The position numbers and the translations under genes are program-made. 64,000 nt of DNA from Alteromonas marina (GTDB taxonomy: Bacteria; Pseudomonadota; Gammaproteobacteria; Enterobacterales; Alteromonadaceae): contig NZ_JWLW01000014.1 of NCBI RefSeq assembly GCF_000808575.1, positions 93,763-157,762 of the forward strand, given 5' to 3'. Positions 43,539-54,214 of this stretch are shown here, piece by piece; within the stretch, counting starts at the first letter, position 1; every line of letters begins with the position of its first letter. Under the pieces are notes generated by a model. The model was given only the letters and a program-made list of their open reading frames with translations, made no database searches and was not told the origin of the DNA.

Positions 43539-45260
43539 CTAACGCGCTTCTATTTGCTCCACAATAAGTTGCACGGTTTCCTGACCGCGAAACACATTGA
43601 TATCAAGTCGATAGGCAATATGTACACGCTTAACCATGGCATTCGGCCATGATTTTAAATCGACGTTAAACGCAATAGCATCGACCTCGTTAGCACCGTC
43701 ACTTTTCAACACCATTTTTAGGTGCTTTTGGCCAACTAAGCGCTGGTCAAGTAGTGCAAATTCACCATCGAATAGTGGTGATTCAAAGCCCTGTCCAAAC
43801 GGACCTGCTTGACGCAGTAAATGCGCAAAGGGTAAACACAGCTCTTTCGATGACAAGTCACCGTCGGAAAGTAAAGCATGATTTCCATCAAGCTTTGCCA
43901 TGTGCGCACGCGCAATATCAACAAAAGCCCGCTCGAAGTCTTGAAGCTTAGCTACGGGCAAGCTCAATCCAGCGGCCATGGCATGCCCGCCAAATTTTTC
44001 GATAACGCCAGGGTAGCGCGTATTAACTTCATCAAGTACATCGCGAATGTGCACGCCGGGAATTGAGCGTGCCGAACCTTTAATGATCTCGTCGTCTTGA
44101 TGGGCAAAAGCAATAACAGGCTTAAGATATTTCTCTTTCAAACGCCCTGCCACAATACCAATAACTCCCTGGTGAAAGTCTTCGCGATAAACCACCAGCG
44201 CGCTTGGCATATCGCCTTCATCCAGCGCCATTTGCTCTAGCACGGTTTCTGCTTGCGCTTTCATGCCGGTCTCAATTTCACGGCGTTCTTTGTTAAGCGC
44301 ATCGAGTTCGGCGGCAATCATTCGCGCTTGAATGGTTTCATCTTCTAATAAGCACGCAATACCTTGAGACATGTCGTCTAATCGACCCGCGGCATTAAGC
44401 CTTGGCCCAACCACAAAGCCTAAGTCAGTTGAGGTTAAGTGAGCGCAATCGCGATTCGCTACTTCGACCAATGCTTTAATGCCAGGTCGACACTTACCCG
44501 CCCGAATGCGCTGAAGGCCTTGATGAACTAAAATTCGGTTGTTTTTATCCAGCACTACTACATCGGCCACGGTGCCAACCGCAACAATATCAAGTAGCGA
44601 CGCTAGGTTTGGTGGCGCTACTCCCGCTTTTTCAAAATGCCCTTGCTGCTGTAACTCGGCTTTAAGTGCTAGCATGATGTAAAAGGCAACGCCAACCCCA
44701 GCCAAATTTTTAGAAGGAAATTCACAGCCAGGTTGGTTAGGATTTACTATCGCATCAGCAGGAGGTAGAACATCACCTGGCAAATGGTGATCGGTAACAA
44801 CAACCTGCATTCCCAACGACTTTGCATGGGTTACACCGTCAATACAGGAAATGCCATTGTCCACTGTGACAATAACCTCTGCCCCCTGTTTGGCAGCTTC
44901 ATCCACAATAGGCACGCTAAGGCCGTAACCAAAGTCAAAACGATTAGGTACAAGAAAATCAACGTTGTGATAGCCCATGGCTCGAAGCGCCAATATACAT
45001 ACCGATGTACTGGTTGCTCCGTCGGCATCAAAATCGCCCACAATAATAATACGTTTATTTTGCACAACAGCATTGGCGAGAATTTGCGCGGCCTGCGGCA
45101 TCCCCTTCAAGACATTGAAGTGGGTTAGTCCTTTTAGACCATTCTCCAAGTCATCTAAATTCGCAATATTACGACCGCGATAAATTCTATCGATAACAGG
45201 ATGTAAGTCGGAACTAAGCGAGGCGCCGGTAACCTCACGGCGAACAATAGGCAAAATCAT
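43539..45260 (-). CDS. recJ: Single-strand-specific 5'-3' exonuclease RecJ
   Basis: Degrades single strands in recombination, mismatch and base-excision repair. It belongs to the DHH phosphoesterase family: DFDADGATSTSV, VTVDNGISC, VVTDHHLPGD and GPRLNAAGRLDDM, then the DHHA1 domain with GGHAMAAGLSL. Its 573 residues match E. coli (577). It follows dsbC, as in E. coli (xerD-dsbC-recJ order). Confidence 0.96.
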   Translation of the reverse strand: MILPIVRREVTGASLSSDLHPVIDRIYRGRNIANLDDLENGLKGLTHFNVLKGMPQAAQILANAVVQNKRIIIVGDFDADGATSTSVCILALRAMGYHNVDFLVPNRFDFGYGLSVPIVDEAAKQGAEVIVTVDNGISCIDGVTHAKSLGMQVVVTDHHLPGDVLPPADAIVNPNQPGCEFPSKNLAGVGVAFYIMLALKAELQQQGHFEKAGVAPPNLASLLDIVAVGTVADVVVLDKNNRILVHQGLQRIRAGKCRPGIKALVEVANRDCAHLTSTDLGFVVGPRLNAAGRLDDMSQGIACLLEDETIQARMIAAELDALNKERREIETGMKAQAETVLEQMALDEGDMPSALVVYREDFHQGVIGIVAGRLKEKYLKPVIAFAHQDDEIIKGSARSIPGVHIRDVLDEVNTRYPGVIEKFGGHAMAAGLSLPVAKLQDFERAFVDIARAHMAKLDGNHALLSDGDLSSKELCLPFAHLLRQAGPFGQGFESPLFDGEFALLDQRLVGQKHLKMVLKSDGANEVDAIAFNVDLKSWPNAMVKRVHIAYRLDINVFRGQETVQLIVEQIEAR

Positions 45261-45450
45261 GAAATACCACTAACCAATACTGTAAATGCAGTTGTCGATG
45301 TCAGTTCAAATAGGCTTTAAATAAAAAGACTGGAGTCGGGACACTTGATAATTAGTGCAGATTCCAAGTGAACGCCCGTGTGAACTACAAAGCAAAACTG
45401 TACGAAAAAACGCTAGAAAATATGAGGACGAATCATACCGCAGAAAACAA

Positions 45451-45475
45451 AAAAACGCACAAAGCGTGCGTTTTT
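45451..45475 (-). terminator. Rho-independent terminator of dsbC
   Basis: AAAAACGCAC (45451-45460) pairs perfectly with GTGCGTTTTT (45466-45475) over a five-base loop. It lies 29 bp after the dsbC stop, with a T-run on the minus strand. Confidence 0.88.
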
Positions 45476-45503
45476 ATCATATTTAAGGTTAAGGACTGAA
45501 TGG

Positions 45504-46226
45504 CTATTCAGCTTCCTCCAATGCTTTAGCAAGCAACGCAGCTGGCTGATAACCAGGAATCAATGAACCGTCTGGCAGTACGATATTTGGCGTGCCATTC
45601 ACGCCTAATTTTTGACCCAACATGTACTGCTCTGCCACTTTATTTTTACAGCTTGCGCTAGCTACGTCGTCACCCGCTTTCGCTTTAGTTAACGCTTTTT
45701 GCGGGTCTTTCGCACACCACACCGACACCATATCGTTGTAGTTTTCACTGTTTAACCCAGAACGTGGAAACGCAAGGTAGTGTACGGTGATGCCCGCATC
45801 GTTGAGTTCATCAATCTCGTTGTGAAATTTACGGCAATAGCCACACGTAATATCAGTAAATACGCTTATTTCATGCTTTTCATTTTTGGCCTTAAACGTA
45901 ATAGACGATGATTCCATCTCTTTTACGCCTTCTTTGCGCAGCCCAGAAAGTGCCAGCTCTGTTTCGTTACGCATCTCTTCATCAATGTTAAAAACACGAG
46001 CCTGAAGCAGATACTGCCCGTTTTCACTTACGTAAAATAAACCGCGGTTTGTTGATACCTGAACCAGCCCTGATACTGGAGAGTCAGCAATAGTTTCTAC
46101 ATCTAACCCTAGCATTGAGGTTAATTTATCACGGATAGCCGCTTCATCAGCCGCTTGCGCACTAAGCCCTAATAGAGAACCTGCCGCAACTACACTGGCT
46201 AACAATACTTTCTTTACTGCTTTCAC
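45504..46226 (-). CDS. dsbC: Thiol:disulfide interchange protein DsbC
   Basis: Periplasmic disulfide isomerase. A GTG start at 46226, preceded by GGAGAG, gives 240 residues and a clean signal peptide (1-25, ending SAQA before ADEAA). The frame is open to 46307, but the extra residues would put a charged tail before the signal. It has an N-terminal dimerisation domain and a thioredoxin fold with active site CGYC (FTDITCGYCRKFH), the structural pair CAKD/SCKN and the cis-Pro loop NGTPNIVLPDG. E. coli DsbC has 236 residues. Confidence 0.95.
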   Translation of the reverse strand: MKAVKKVLLASVVAAGSLLGLSAQAADEAAIRDKLTSMLGLDVETIADSPVSGLVQVSTNRGLFYVSENGQYLLQARVFNIDEEMRNETELALSGLRKEGVKEMESSSITFKAKNEKHEISVFTDITCGYCRKFHNEIDELNDAGITVHYLAFPRSGLNSENYNDMVSVWCAKDPQKALTKAKAGDDVASASCKNKVAEQYMLGQKLGVNGTPNIVLPDGSLIPGYQPAALLAKALEEAE

Positions 46227-46585
46227 TAAATACTCTCCATTTTGCCATTTAAGTTCGCTTGTACTTACTGGCTTAACATGCAACTGCTTGAATCGGTATC
46301 TTTCCATTTAAAGCAATTGCTAAAAATTTTTACATTCATAACGTTCAGACCGTAAAACTTAGCAAAAAATTGCACGTTAAACGCTAATTTTCTTTTAACC
46401 TCAGTACATTTAACGTCAACATTTAAACTCAGTCACGTTAGAGCACTAACGGAAAATGTATTTTCTAAACGTTTTGCATGGCTCGTATCCTACCATAGAC
46501 CTTTTTATTTTATATACGTCGTCACTGAGCCTCGTCGTATACAGCCCCCAATTTATAGCATTCTTTATTTGTATATTTAGCCAAT
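46227..46585. other. Intergenic region between dsbC and xerD
   Basis: 359 bp upstream of dsbC and downstream of xerD (both minus strand). It is AT-rich. I see no clear xerD terminator and no RNA gene. An open frame on the plus strand here continues into xerD antisense and is not credible. Confidence 0.35.
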
Positions 46586-47512
46586 TTAGCCACGTGGGTG
46601 ATGACTGTGGATTAAAGTTTGAAGTCGCTCTGTCGCTACATGGGTGTATATTTGAGTCGTTGACAAATCGCTGTGCCCCAATAGCATTTGTACAACGCGT
46701 AAATCAGCACCGTGATTCAAAAGGTGTGTCGCAAAGGCATGGCGCAACGTGTGAGGAGAAAGGTGCTGCTCAATTCCCGCTTTCACCGCATAGTATTTAA
46801 TGCGATGCCAAAATGTTTGACGCGTCATTTTCTGTCCACGCTTGCTCAGAAATACCACATCAGAAGCTTTACTGGCGAGTATCGGTCTTGCTGTTTTAAT
46901 ATAGGTCAGCAGCCATTCTATTGCATCTTCACCAAGGGGCACTAAGCGCTCTTTATTCCCTTTACCCACAACCCTAACTACGCCTTGCTGAAGGCTTATT
47001 TGATCCATTGTTAACCCAATAAGCTCACTTACACGAAGGCCGGTCGCGTAAAGCACTTCAAGCATGCTCTTGTCCCGACATTCAATAGGGTCGTCGGTAA
47101 GGGGGGCATTTAGCAAATCTTCAACTTGTTGTTCACTGAGTGAAGAAGGCAAAGCTTTGGGTGTTTTGGGGTTTGATAGCGCGGACACCGGGCTGTCTAC
47201 ACGTACTTGCTTACTAATTAGGAATACGAAAAACGCCCGGATAGCGCTAAGCGCACGTTGGGTGCTGCGTGTGGACAGCCCCTTGTCGTGACGGTAGGCT
47301 AAATAATCCTGAAGCTGCTCAGTGGTCAGCACAGCGATATCTTTTACGCCTTGATTGTTGCTGAAGATAGCAAGCTTAGTAAGGTCGGTGCGATAGCTCT
47401 GCTGAGTATGATCAGACAGTCCTTTCTCAAGCCAAAGCATCTCGATAAAACCATCGATATGCGCCTGACTCGCTGCCGGCACATAAGTTAACTCACGTTG
47501 AGTTTTTGCCAT
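46586..47512 (-). CDS. xerD: Site-specific tyrosine recombinase XerD
   Basis: Acts with XerC at dif to resolve chromosome dimers. It has an N-terminal SAM-like DNA-binding domain (about residues 15-105) and a catalytic domain with Arg in ATGLRVSELIGL, His-X-X-Arg in SPHTLRHAFATHLL, His in LLGHSDLSTTQ and the nucleophile Tyr in TQIYTHV. It has 308 residues (E. coli 298). The start directly abuts the djlA stop. The xerD-dsbC-recJ order follows E. coli. Confidence 0.93.
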   Translation of the reverse strand: MAKTQRELTYVPAASQAHIDGFIEMLWLEKGLSDHTQQSYRTDLTKLAIFSNNQGVKDIAVLTTEQLQDYLAYRHDKGLSTRSTQRALSAIRAFFVFLISKQVRVDSPVSALSNPKTPKALPSSLSEQQVEDLLNAPLTDDPIECRDKSMLEVLYATGLRVSELIGLTMDQISLQQGVVRVVGKGNKERLVPLGEDAIEWLLTYIKTARPILASKASDVVFLSKRGQKMTRQTFWHRIKYYAVKAGIEQHLSPHTLRHAFATHLLNHGADLRVVQMLLGHSDLSTTQIYTHVATERLQTLIHSHHPRG

Positions 47513-48373
47513 CTAAAAGCCACGCTTTTGCTTAATCAGCTCGTAGGCTGATTGAATATCTTGCGCTTTCTTTTTCGCAATTTCCATTGCCTGTTCAGGT
47601 AGCCCTTTAGACACCAGCTTATCGGGGTGATGCTCAGACATGCGCTTCCTGTATGCACGCTTTATTGTCTTTTCATCGTCGGATGCCGCCACACCTAATA
47701 TGTGATAGGCATCATCTAAACTTTGCTGTTCTGAATAGGCTGATTGGCTGTGCTGACGTTGACCTGAATGAGTGCGTTGTCCTGAGCCAGAGTTAGACCG
47801 CTGCCTAAAGCGTATTTCAGCTTCATACATTGAAATTAGATAATCTAAATCACGACGCCTAAAACCTAGTGGCTTCGCTACTTTTTCTAATACGTTGTAT
47901 TCTTCCTGTGAAAGCTGACCGTCGGCGAAAGCGGCTTGAATAAGAATCTCTAAGAATACTTGAAGAATATCCCGTCTACCGTGGCTGGCGTCGTAAAAAC
48001 CTTTCAACGTATCGACTAAAGGAAAGTCTCGCGCTTTGCCTTCTCTAAATGCATCCTGAGCTTCACGACGGGCATCCCCAGTTAAACGCATCTCGTCCAT
48101 TAATGCTGTGGCGATTTGAATTTCTCTGTCCGTTACTTTGCCGTCAGACTTAGCAAGATGGCCTAACGCACTAAACAAACTATGAAAGAAAATAGCTTGC
48201 TGCTTCAGATTGTCCTGATCGGTAAAAAAGCGCCCAAAGCCACCTAGCTGATTGAAGTCTTGGCGATAGGCTTTATCAAAAAAGTGCCCGACTAATAGCC
48301 CTAAGATCGCTCCAGGTATTTTAAGAAACATAAAGCCGAACAAGGCGCCGAGGATTTTTCCCCAAATTGACAT
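47513..48373 (-). CDS. djlA: Co-chaperone DjlA
   Basis: Membrane-anchored DnaK partner. One N-terminal membrane segment (about residues 6-28, Gly-rich as in the family), a TerB-like helical domain (about 55-165) and a C-terminal J domain (about 220-286) with the HPD triad (MSEHHPDKLVSKG). A Ser/Gln/His-rich linker joins the last two. It has 286 residues (E. coli 271). It is divergent from lptD, as in E. coli. Confidence 0.93.
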   Translation of the reverse strand: MSIWGKILGALFGFMFLKIPGAILGLLVGHFFDKAYRQDFNQLGGFGRFFTDQDNLKQQAIFFHSLFSALGHLAKSDGKVTDREIQIATALMDEMRLTGDARREAQDAFREGKARDFPLVDTLKGFYDASHGRRDILQVFLEILIQAAFADGQLSQEEYNVLEKVAKPLGFRRRDLDYLISMYEAEIRFRQRSNSGSGQRTHSGQRQHSQSAYSEQQSLDDAYHILGVAASDDEKTIKRAYRKRMSEHHPDKLVSKGLPEQAMEIAKKKAQDIQSAYELIKQKRGF

Positions 48374-48786
48374 CGCGTCATACTCCGTTGGTGCACTGTT
48401 TAGAAAGTTGATGTTACTATTGTAAAATCACGCCGTGCAGAGCGCGTTATACCAATCATCATATCAAATACATAAGTTAATTAACTAGGGCTTGTGCAGC
48501 TTGAAATCAAGCTTACTGCCACTAATTGCCTCCGTCTTTGATGTGTTGTACATATAAAAGTGCATTTTTTTGTCTGAATGGTTGGTAATTACGACAGAAG
48601 TGCTTAGAATTGAGCGCTTGAATAAAATAGTTATAGCTAGTGAACGCCCTAATTCTTTAACTAGAAGGTCAATCAAGGGTATGTAATCACTGTTTTTTTA
48701 AAACGTTATGTCGAACTAATCGAGACGCATGTCGTCTTATTTGGGTTTATAAGCAACATACAACAAAACAGGCCACCCATTTACGC
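48374..48786. other. Intergenic region between djlA and lptD
   Basis: 413 bp between divergent genes. It holds a sigma-E-like promoter candidate for lptD (48713-48739). A 63-codon minus-strand frame at 48485-48676 lacks family resemblance and is not called. Confidence 0.4.
48713..48739 (+). promoter_or_regulatory. Sigma-E-like promoter candidate for lptD
   Basis: GAACTA (48713-48718), 15 bp, then GTCTTA (48734-48739), close to the GGAACTT-N15/16-GTCTAA pattern of RpoE promoters. It implies a leader of about 40 nt. In E. coli lptD-surA is transcribed from an RpoE promoter. Confidence 0.45.
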
Positions 48787-51039
48787 ATGAAAAATACCTG
48801 CGCCATGCTTGTTTCCGCGACCCTTTTGCCTACAGTCGCGTTTGCACAGGAAACGACAGCTTCAAATTCTCAATTAACTCCAAATGCAGCCCCGCTTGCA
48901 TTTTGTTCTGTTGAACCCGTTACTTTTAGTAGCCAGGCGTTAATGCCTAAAGGTCATGTGAAAGTTGAAGCTAACCGAACTGAAATTATTCAAGACACTG
49001 TGGCATTGTTTTCTGGCAATGTAGACATAACGTCAGACACCGCGGTGATTAGTGCGTCTCAAGCGCAAGTGAACGGCAGTGGCCGAGACCTCATTGCTAA
49101 AGGCGATGTGACTTACCAAGATGCGCAATTGAAAGTTGAAAGTGACGCGGTAACCCTGCGCTCTGAAGAAGAGCGTTTAGAGATGCAAAACACCCGCTAT
49201 AAACTTACGGGGTTTGTAGGACAAGGAGCCGCAAAAGATATCGTGCTAGATACCGATACCGGTATCGTACTTAAGGAAGTCAGTTTCACTACTTGCCCAG
49301 AAGGGGGAGAAGACTGGATGATCCGTGCCAGTGAGATCAGTTTGGAAAAAGGCACGGTATGGGGCAAAGCTAAACACACCCGATTTTACATCGCCGATGT
49401 ACCAGTATTTTACTTACCTTACTTTGCGTTTCCCGTAAGCAATGAACGACAAACCGGCTTACTATTTCCCGAACTCACCAGCTCTAGTCGCACGGGCGTA
49501 GACTACACCCAGCCTTTTTATTGGAACATTGCGCCAAACTACGATATGACGATTTCACCTCGGTTGATGACCCTTCGCGGCGTTCAGCTGAATACGGAGT
49601 TTCGCTATTTAACAGAGCGCAGCCAAGGTAAAGCCTATGTTGAATATTTACCCAGCGACTCGGACATTGCAGGTAATCCAGACCGCTATTTTTACCGCTT
49701 AGAGCATCAGGGGTTAGTTGCTGATAATTGGCTACTTAATATTGATTTTAACGGCTTAAGTGACAACAACTACCTAGTTGACTTGGGTTCAGACTATTAT
49801 AGTCGCGCAGACACTCACCTGTACCGCAACATTGGTTTAAGTTACTACTCTCAAAATCTATCGGTAAATATGCAAATAAAAGATTTTGAAGTATTAGGCA
49901 ATACGGCAGACAGCTACCGTGCAGTGCCAGAGATTAAAGTTAACTATAACAGAGCGTTTGGCGAATATTTCGAGTTCAACCTTGACTCTGAGGTTGCTCA
50001 TTTTGATAACACGTTGGAGACTGCGCCAACAGCAACTCGCTTCCATATTGCGCCAACACTTGCCATGCCATTTCGCGCTGCATGGGGAGAGTTTGTTGCT
50101 GAAACCTCATTATTTCAAACGGTTTATCAGCAAGACAATGTTGAAGGCACTAATTTGAAAAAAGATGTTGAGCGAACTCTCGGACAAGCTCGTCTTTACG
50201 GTGCATTATATTTTGAAAGAGACACATCTTGGTTTAGTGACGATATGTCAATGACCCTAGAACCCAAGGTGCAATATCTCTACACGTCTTATGAAGATCA
50301 AACTGCTATAGGTTTTTATGACTCAACGCCGCTTTTAACCGACGTTGAGGGATTGTTTAGGGGACAAGAATTTACCGGCCTTGATAGAATTAGTGACAAC
50401 AACCAAATTACCCTTGGTGCAACCACACGCATGTTAGACAAAAACAATAGGGAACAATTTGTTCTTAGTGTGGGTCAGATATTCTACCTTGAAGATAATA
50501 AAGTTATTGCGGCAACAAAAAATCAAGACCGCTCAGCCCTTGCCGCTGAGGTGGATTGGCGCTTTAACAACAATTGGTTTTTCCATTCTGATGTACAGGT
50601 AACCACTGACACAGACAAAGTTGATCTAAGTAGCGTGGGTATTGAATACCGTAGAGATGACGCGCGTTTTATTCAATTGAGTCATCGCTATGTTCGCGAC
50701 TTAAGTGGTGAAACCATCGATCAAATTGGTATTTCAGCAAGCTGGCCTATTTCTGAGAATTGGCAATGGGTTGGTCGTACTTACCGTGATCTAGAGCGCA
50801 ATCGAAGTGTGGAAACCTATGCAGGTATTCAATATGAATCTTGCTGTTGGGCGGTTCGACTTGTCGCACAGCGCAGTTTAAACAACCGCTACAACGACAG
50901 TGGTGTTCAAACAACCGACGATTTCGACTCTGGTGTATCGCTCCAGTTTATTTTCAAAGGCATAGGTTCATCAGGAACCCGAAGAAGCATGCTTCAAGAC
51001 GGTATGTTTGGCTATCGCCAGCCTTATAGTTTAAATTAA
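48787..51039 (+). CDS. lptD: LPS-assembly outer-membrane protein LptD
   Basis: Beta-barrel that with LptE inserts LPS in the outer leaflet. The signal peptide is about 1-20 (ending AFA), followed by an OstA-like periplasmic domain (about 55-200) and a large barrel to residue 750. The cysteines expected for the LptD disulfides are visible: one near the N-terminus (LAFCSVEP), one in TTCPEGGEDW and a Cys-Cys pair near the C-terminus (YESCCWAVRLVAQ). E. coli LptD has 784 residues. surA follows. Confidence 0.96.
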   Translation: MKNTCAMLVSATLLPTVAFAQETTASNSQLTPNAAPLAFCSVEPVTFSSQALMPKGHVKVEANRTEIIQDTVALFSGNVDITSDTAVISASQAQVNGSGRDLIAKGDVTYQDAQLKVESDAVTLRSEEERLEMQNTRYKLTGFVGQGAAKDIVLDTDTGIVLKEVSFTTCPEGGEDWMIRASEISLEKGTVWGKAKHTRFYIADVPVFYLPYFAFPVSNERQTGLLFPELTSSSRTGVDYTQPFYWNIAPNYDMTISPRLMTLRGVQLNTEFRYLTERSQGKAYVEYLPSDSDIAGNPDRYFYRLEHQGLVADNWLLNIDFNGLSDNNYLVDLGSDYYSRADTHLYRNIGLSYYSQNLSVNMQIKDFEVLGNTADSYRAVPEIKVNYNRAFGEYFEFNLDSEVAHFDNTLETAPTATRFHIAPTLAMPFRAAWGEFVAETSLFQTVYQQDNVEGTNLKKDVERTLGQARLYGALYFERDTSWFSDDMSMTLEPKVQYLYTSYEDQTAIGFYDSTPLLTDVEGLFRGQEFTGLDRISDNNQITLGATTRMLDKNNREQFVLSVGQIFYLEDNKVIAATKNQDRSALAAEVDWRFNNNWFFHSDVQVTTDTDKVDLSSVGIEYRRDDARFIQLSHRYVRDLSGETIDQIGISASWPISENWQWVGRTYRDLERNRSVETYAGIQYESCCWAVRLVAQRSLNNRYNDSGVQTTDDFDSGVSLQFIFKGIGSSGTRRSMLQDGMFGYRQPYSLN

Positions 51040-51098
51040 CCCGCAGTTGAGCGCTTAACCGCGCTTAAATGCAATCAACCAATAATAAAAGAGTGTGT

Positions 51099-52382
51099 AT
51101 GAAGTTCATTATCCGTGCATTGATGTTAGGTGCCCTACTCTCGTTTAACAGTGTTGCGCAAGAAGTTATGCTTGACCGCGTTGCTGTAATTGTTGACCAA
51201 GGTGTTGTGCTTGAAAGCGAAATTGATGCCCTTGTACAAGAAGTTAAACGCAACGCTGAAGCTAATAATCAACAGCTGCCATCAGATCGTGCGCTTCGAA
51301 CTCAGGCCATTGAGCGCTTGATCAGTAAGAGTCTTCAGTTACAAATGGCTGAACGCATGGGTATTCGTATTAGTGACCCACAGCTTGAGCAAACTATTGG
51401 CAATATCGCGTCTAATCAAAATGCGACTGTTGAACAACTTCGTGCACAATTAGCTGCCGAAGGTATTGCGTACGATGACTATCGTGAAGATATTCGTGAA
51501 GAAATTATTATGGGTGAAGTGCGCCGTGCAAACGTACGTCGTCGCGTCTATATTACTCCTCAAGAAATCAATACCCTGATAGACCTTATGGAGCAACAGG
51601 GTGCGACGCAGGCAGAATACCGTTTAGGTCACATTCTTATTGGTTTCCCACCTGAACCAACAGACGAAGATATTCAAGCCGCCCGTGAGCGCGCAGACAA
51701 AGTAATAGCCTTGTTAGAATCAGGTTCTGATTTTGCTAAGATAGCCATCGCGTCATCGTCTGGTAACGAAGCGCTAGAAGGTGGTGATATGGGCTGGCTT
51801 AATATTAACGCCATGCCTACACTTTTCGCTGAAGCTATTCAAGACAAAGATAAAGATGCCCTTGTTGGACCAATCCGAAGCGGTGCAGGATTTCACATAC
51901 TTAAAGTGTTAGACACCCGCGGTATTGAGAAAGTCACCGTGGAAGAAGTGGACTCTCGCCACATTCTTGTGAAGCCGTCTATCATTCTTAGTGAAGAGAA
52001 AGCAAAAGCTATGCTTGTTCGCTTTAAAGAAGAATTGCAAAGTGGCGAAGCTGATTTTGCAGAGTTAGCCAAAGAGCATTCTGAAGACCCAGGTTCTGCC
52101 CTTCGAGGTGGCGAGTTAGGCTGGTCTGACCCAAGCAATTATGTACCAGAGTTTAAAGATGCGTTGTCTCAGCTTGAGCCTGGAGAGTACAGCGACCCAG
52201 TACGCACAGTTCACGGCTGGCACTTAATTCAACTTATCGACCGCCGCATGGATGACGCAACGGATAAGCGTAAAGAAGACAAAGCATATCAGCTTATCTT
52301 CAACCGTAAATTTTCAGAAGAAACCGAAAACTGGTTACGTGAGATGCGCGATGCCGCTTACGTCGAAGTAGTCGAATCTTAA
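51099..52382 (+). CDS. surA: Periplasmic chaperone / peptidyl-prolyl isomerase SurA
   Basis: Carries outer-membrane proteins, including LptD, across the periplasm. The signal peptide is about 1-20 (ending SVAQ/EV). An N-domain is followed by two parvulin domains (about 170-270 with [11 protein letters not shown]; about 285-380 with [10 protein letters not shown] and [13 protein letters not shown]). The ATG at 51099 gives 427 residues (E. coli 428); an upstream frame from 51069 adds ten residues before the signal. It is in the classic lptD-surA-pdxA-rsmA-apaG-apaH operon. Confidence 0.95.
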   Translation: MKFIIRALMLGALLSFNSVAQEVMLDRVAVIVDQGVVLESEIDALVQEVKRNAEANNQQLPSDRALRTQAIERLISKSLQLQMAERMGIRISDPQLEQTIGNIASNQNATVEQLRAQLAAEGIAYDDYREDIREEIIMGEVRRANVRRRVYITPQEINTLIDLMEQQGATQAEYRLGHILIGFPPEPTDEDIQAARERADKVIALLESGSDFAKIAIASSSGNEALEGGDMGWLNINAMPTLFAEAIQDKDKDALVGPIRSGAGFHILKVLDTRGIEKVTVEEVDSRHILVKPSIILSEEKAKAMLVRFKEELQSGEADFAELAKEHSEDPGSALRGGELGWSDPSNYVPEFKDALSQLEPGEYSDPVRTVHGWHLIQLIDRRMDDATDKRKEDKAYQLIFNRKFSEETENWLREMRDAAYVEVVES

Positions 52383-52395
52383 TAAAAAGTTATTC

Positions 52396-53382
52396 ATGAG
52401 CACACCAATTAAAATAGCAATAACACCGGGAGAGCCGGCAGGTATCGGGCCAGATTTGATCATTAAACTGGCCCAAGAAACATGGCAAGCCCAGCTTGTC
52501 GTGTTTGCCGATGGCGACATGCTAAAAGCACGAGCGAGCGCCTTAGGGCTTCCGTTAACGCTAATCGATTACGATGCAAATAACCCGCAGATACAAGCTG
52601 CGGGTTCGTTGTTTATAAAGCAGATAGACAAAACCGCTGACGTTATCCCCGGAACCCTTGATAGTGAAAACGGGCTTTATGTGGTTGAAACCTTACGTCA
52701 AGCGTGCCAAGCCAATATTGACGGTGACTTTGATGCCGTTGTGACTGGTCCTGTACACAAAGGTATCATTAACAAAGCGGGGGTTTCTTTCAGCGGCCAT
52801 ACAGAGTTTTTCGCTTACCAGTCCAACACGATTGACGTGGTGATGCTGCTAGCAACGGAAGGCCTGAATGTGGCACTAGCTACGACACATATCCCCCTTG
52901 AATATGTAGCAAAAGCAATAACCCGCGAGCGACTGCACAAAGTTATTCATATAATTAATACTGACTTGAAGCTGAAGTTCGGCATAAAAACGCCTCACAT
53001 TTATGTATGTGGTCTAAACCCACACGCAGGTGAAGACGGTCATATTGGCACTGAAGAAATTCACACTATTATTCCGGCACTTAATGAGCTTAGGGAAGAA
53101 GGCTTAAATATTACAGGTCCACTGCCTGCTGACACTATATTTCAGCCTAAATACTTAGAAAATGCCGATGTAGTGCTAGCGATGTATCACGACCAAGGCT
53201 TACCCGTGCTAAAATATAAGGGTTTTGGGGCGTCGGTGAATATCACGTTAGGGTTACCTTTTGTTCGCACTTCAGTCGACCACGGTACTGCATTAGATTT
53301 AGCAGGTACAGGTGAGGCCGACGCCGGTAGTTTCAGAAAAGCATTGGAAAAAGCCATTGAGCTTGCACATCATCAACAATGA
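52396..53382 (+). CDS. pdxA: 4-hydroxythreonine-4-phosphate dehydrogenase PdxA
   Basis: NAD-dependent step of pyridoxal phosphate synthesis that feeds PdxJ. It has 328 residues (E. coli 329). It starts [13 protein letters not shown], with metal-binding His in FSGHTEFFA and [12 protein letters not shown], and [15 protein letters not shown]. It overlaps rsmA by 4 bp. Confidence 0.95.
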   Translation: MSTPIKIAITPGEPAGIGPDLIIKLAQETWQAQLVVFADGDMLKARASALGLPLTLIDYDANNPQIQAAGSLFIKQIDKTADVIPGTLDSENGLYVVETLRQACQANIDGDFDAVVTGPVHKGIINKAGVSFSGHTEFFAYQSNTIDVVMLLATEGLNVALATTHIPLEYVAKAITRERLHKVIHIINTDLKLKFGIKTPHIYVCGLNPHAGEDGHIGTEEIHTIIPALNELREEGLNITGPLPADTIFQPKYLENADVVLAMYHDQGLPVLKYKGFGASVNITLGLPFVRTSVDHGTALDLAGTGEADAGSFRKALEKAIELAHHQQ

Positions 53383-54206
53383 GTAAAACACACTTAGGCC
53401 ATACGGCCAGAAAGCGATTTGGACAGAACTTCCTTCACGACGAGTACGTGATAGGAAAAATTGTTGCCGCAATCGCGCCAAAGAATGAACAAAACTTGGT
53501 AGAAATAGGACCTGGTTTAGGTGCATTAACAGACCCTGTTTGTGAAGAAGTAGACGCACTTACCGTTATTGAGCTAGACCGAGACCTTGCCAAACGACTA
53601 CGTCACCATCCATTTAACGGCGATAAACTCACCGTAATTGAACAAGATGCGATGACGATGGATTTCGGCGCGTTATGCAAAGAGATGCCAATAAAAGACA
53701 AGAAGCTGCGGGTCTTTGGTAACTTGCCTTACAACATTTCAACACCGCTAATGTTCCATCTATTCGACCATGCTCACTGTATTGAAGACATGCACTTTAT
53801 GCTTCAAAAAGAAGTGGTTAATCGACTAGCCGCGGGGCCAGGCTCTAAAAATTACGGCAGACTTTCAGTAATGGCGCAGTATTACTGCCACGTTATACCT
53901 GTACTGAACGTTCCGCCCGGTGCTTTTAAGCCACCACCGAAAGTAGATTCTGCCGTTGTAAAGCTAGTACCGCATCAATCTCCACCCGTTGATGTTGAAT
54001 CAGTGAACACGCTGGAACGTGTCTGTGCCCAAGCTTTCAATCAGCGCCGCAAAACAATTCGCAACTCACTGAAAGACAGCTTAGGTGAGGAAGAAATCCG
54101 TGAATTAGGGATAGACCCAACTTCTCGCGCAGAAGTGCTATCGCTTAACGATTTTGCCACTATAGCCAACGCTGTATCGGCGAAAGAGCACCAACAAGAG
54201 CAATAA
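53379..54206 (+). CDS. rsmA: 16S rRNA dimethyladenosine transferase RsmA (KsgA)
   Basis: Dimethylates two adjacent adenines at the 3' end of 16S rRNA. SAM site motif I is [12 protein letters not shown], the catalytic motif is GNLPYNIST, and the C-domain contains [12 protein letters not shown]. It has 275 residues (E. coli 273). It is translationally coupled to pdxA by a 4-bp overlap. Confidence 0.96.
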   Translation: MSKTHLGHTARKRFGQNFLHDEYVIGKIVAAIAPKNEQNLVEIGPGLGALTDPVCEEVDALTVIELDRDLAKRLRHHPFNGDKLTVIEQDAMTMDFGALCKEMPIKDKKLRVFGNLPYNISTPLMFHLFDHAHCIEDMHFMLQKEVVNRLAAGPGSKNYGRLSVMAQYYCHVIPVLNVPPGAFKPPPKVDSAVVKLVPHQSPPVDVESVNTLERVCAQAFNQRRKTIRNSLKDSLGEEEIRELGIDPTSRAEVLSLNDFATIANAVSAKEHQQEQ

Positions 54207-54214
54207 CTTTCTCT

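Noticed and set aside
48485..48676. 63-codon minus-strand frame between djlA and lptD
   Set aside because: No clear ribosome-binding site, composition typical of AT-rich spacer, and it covers much of a divergent promoter region.
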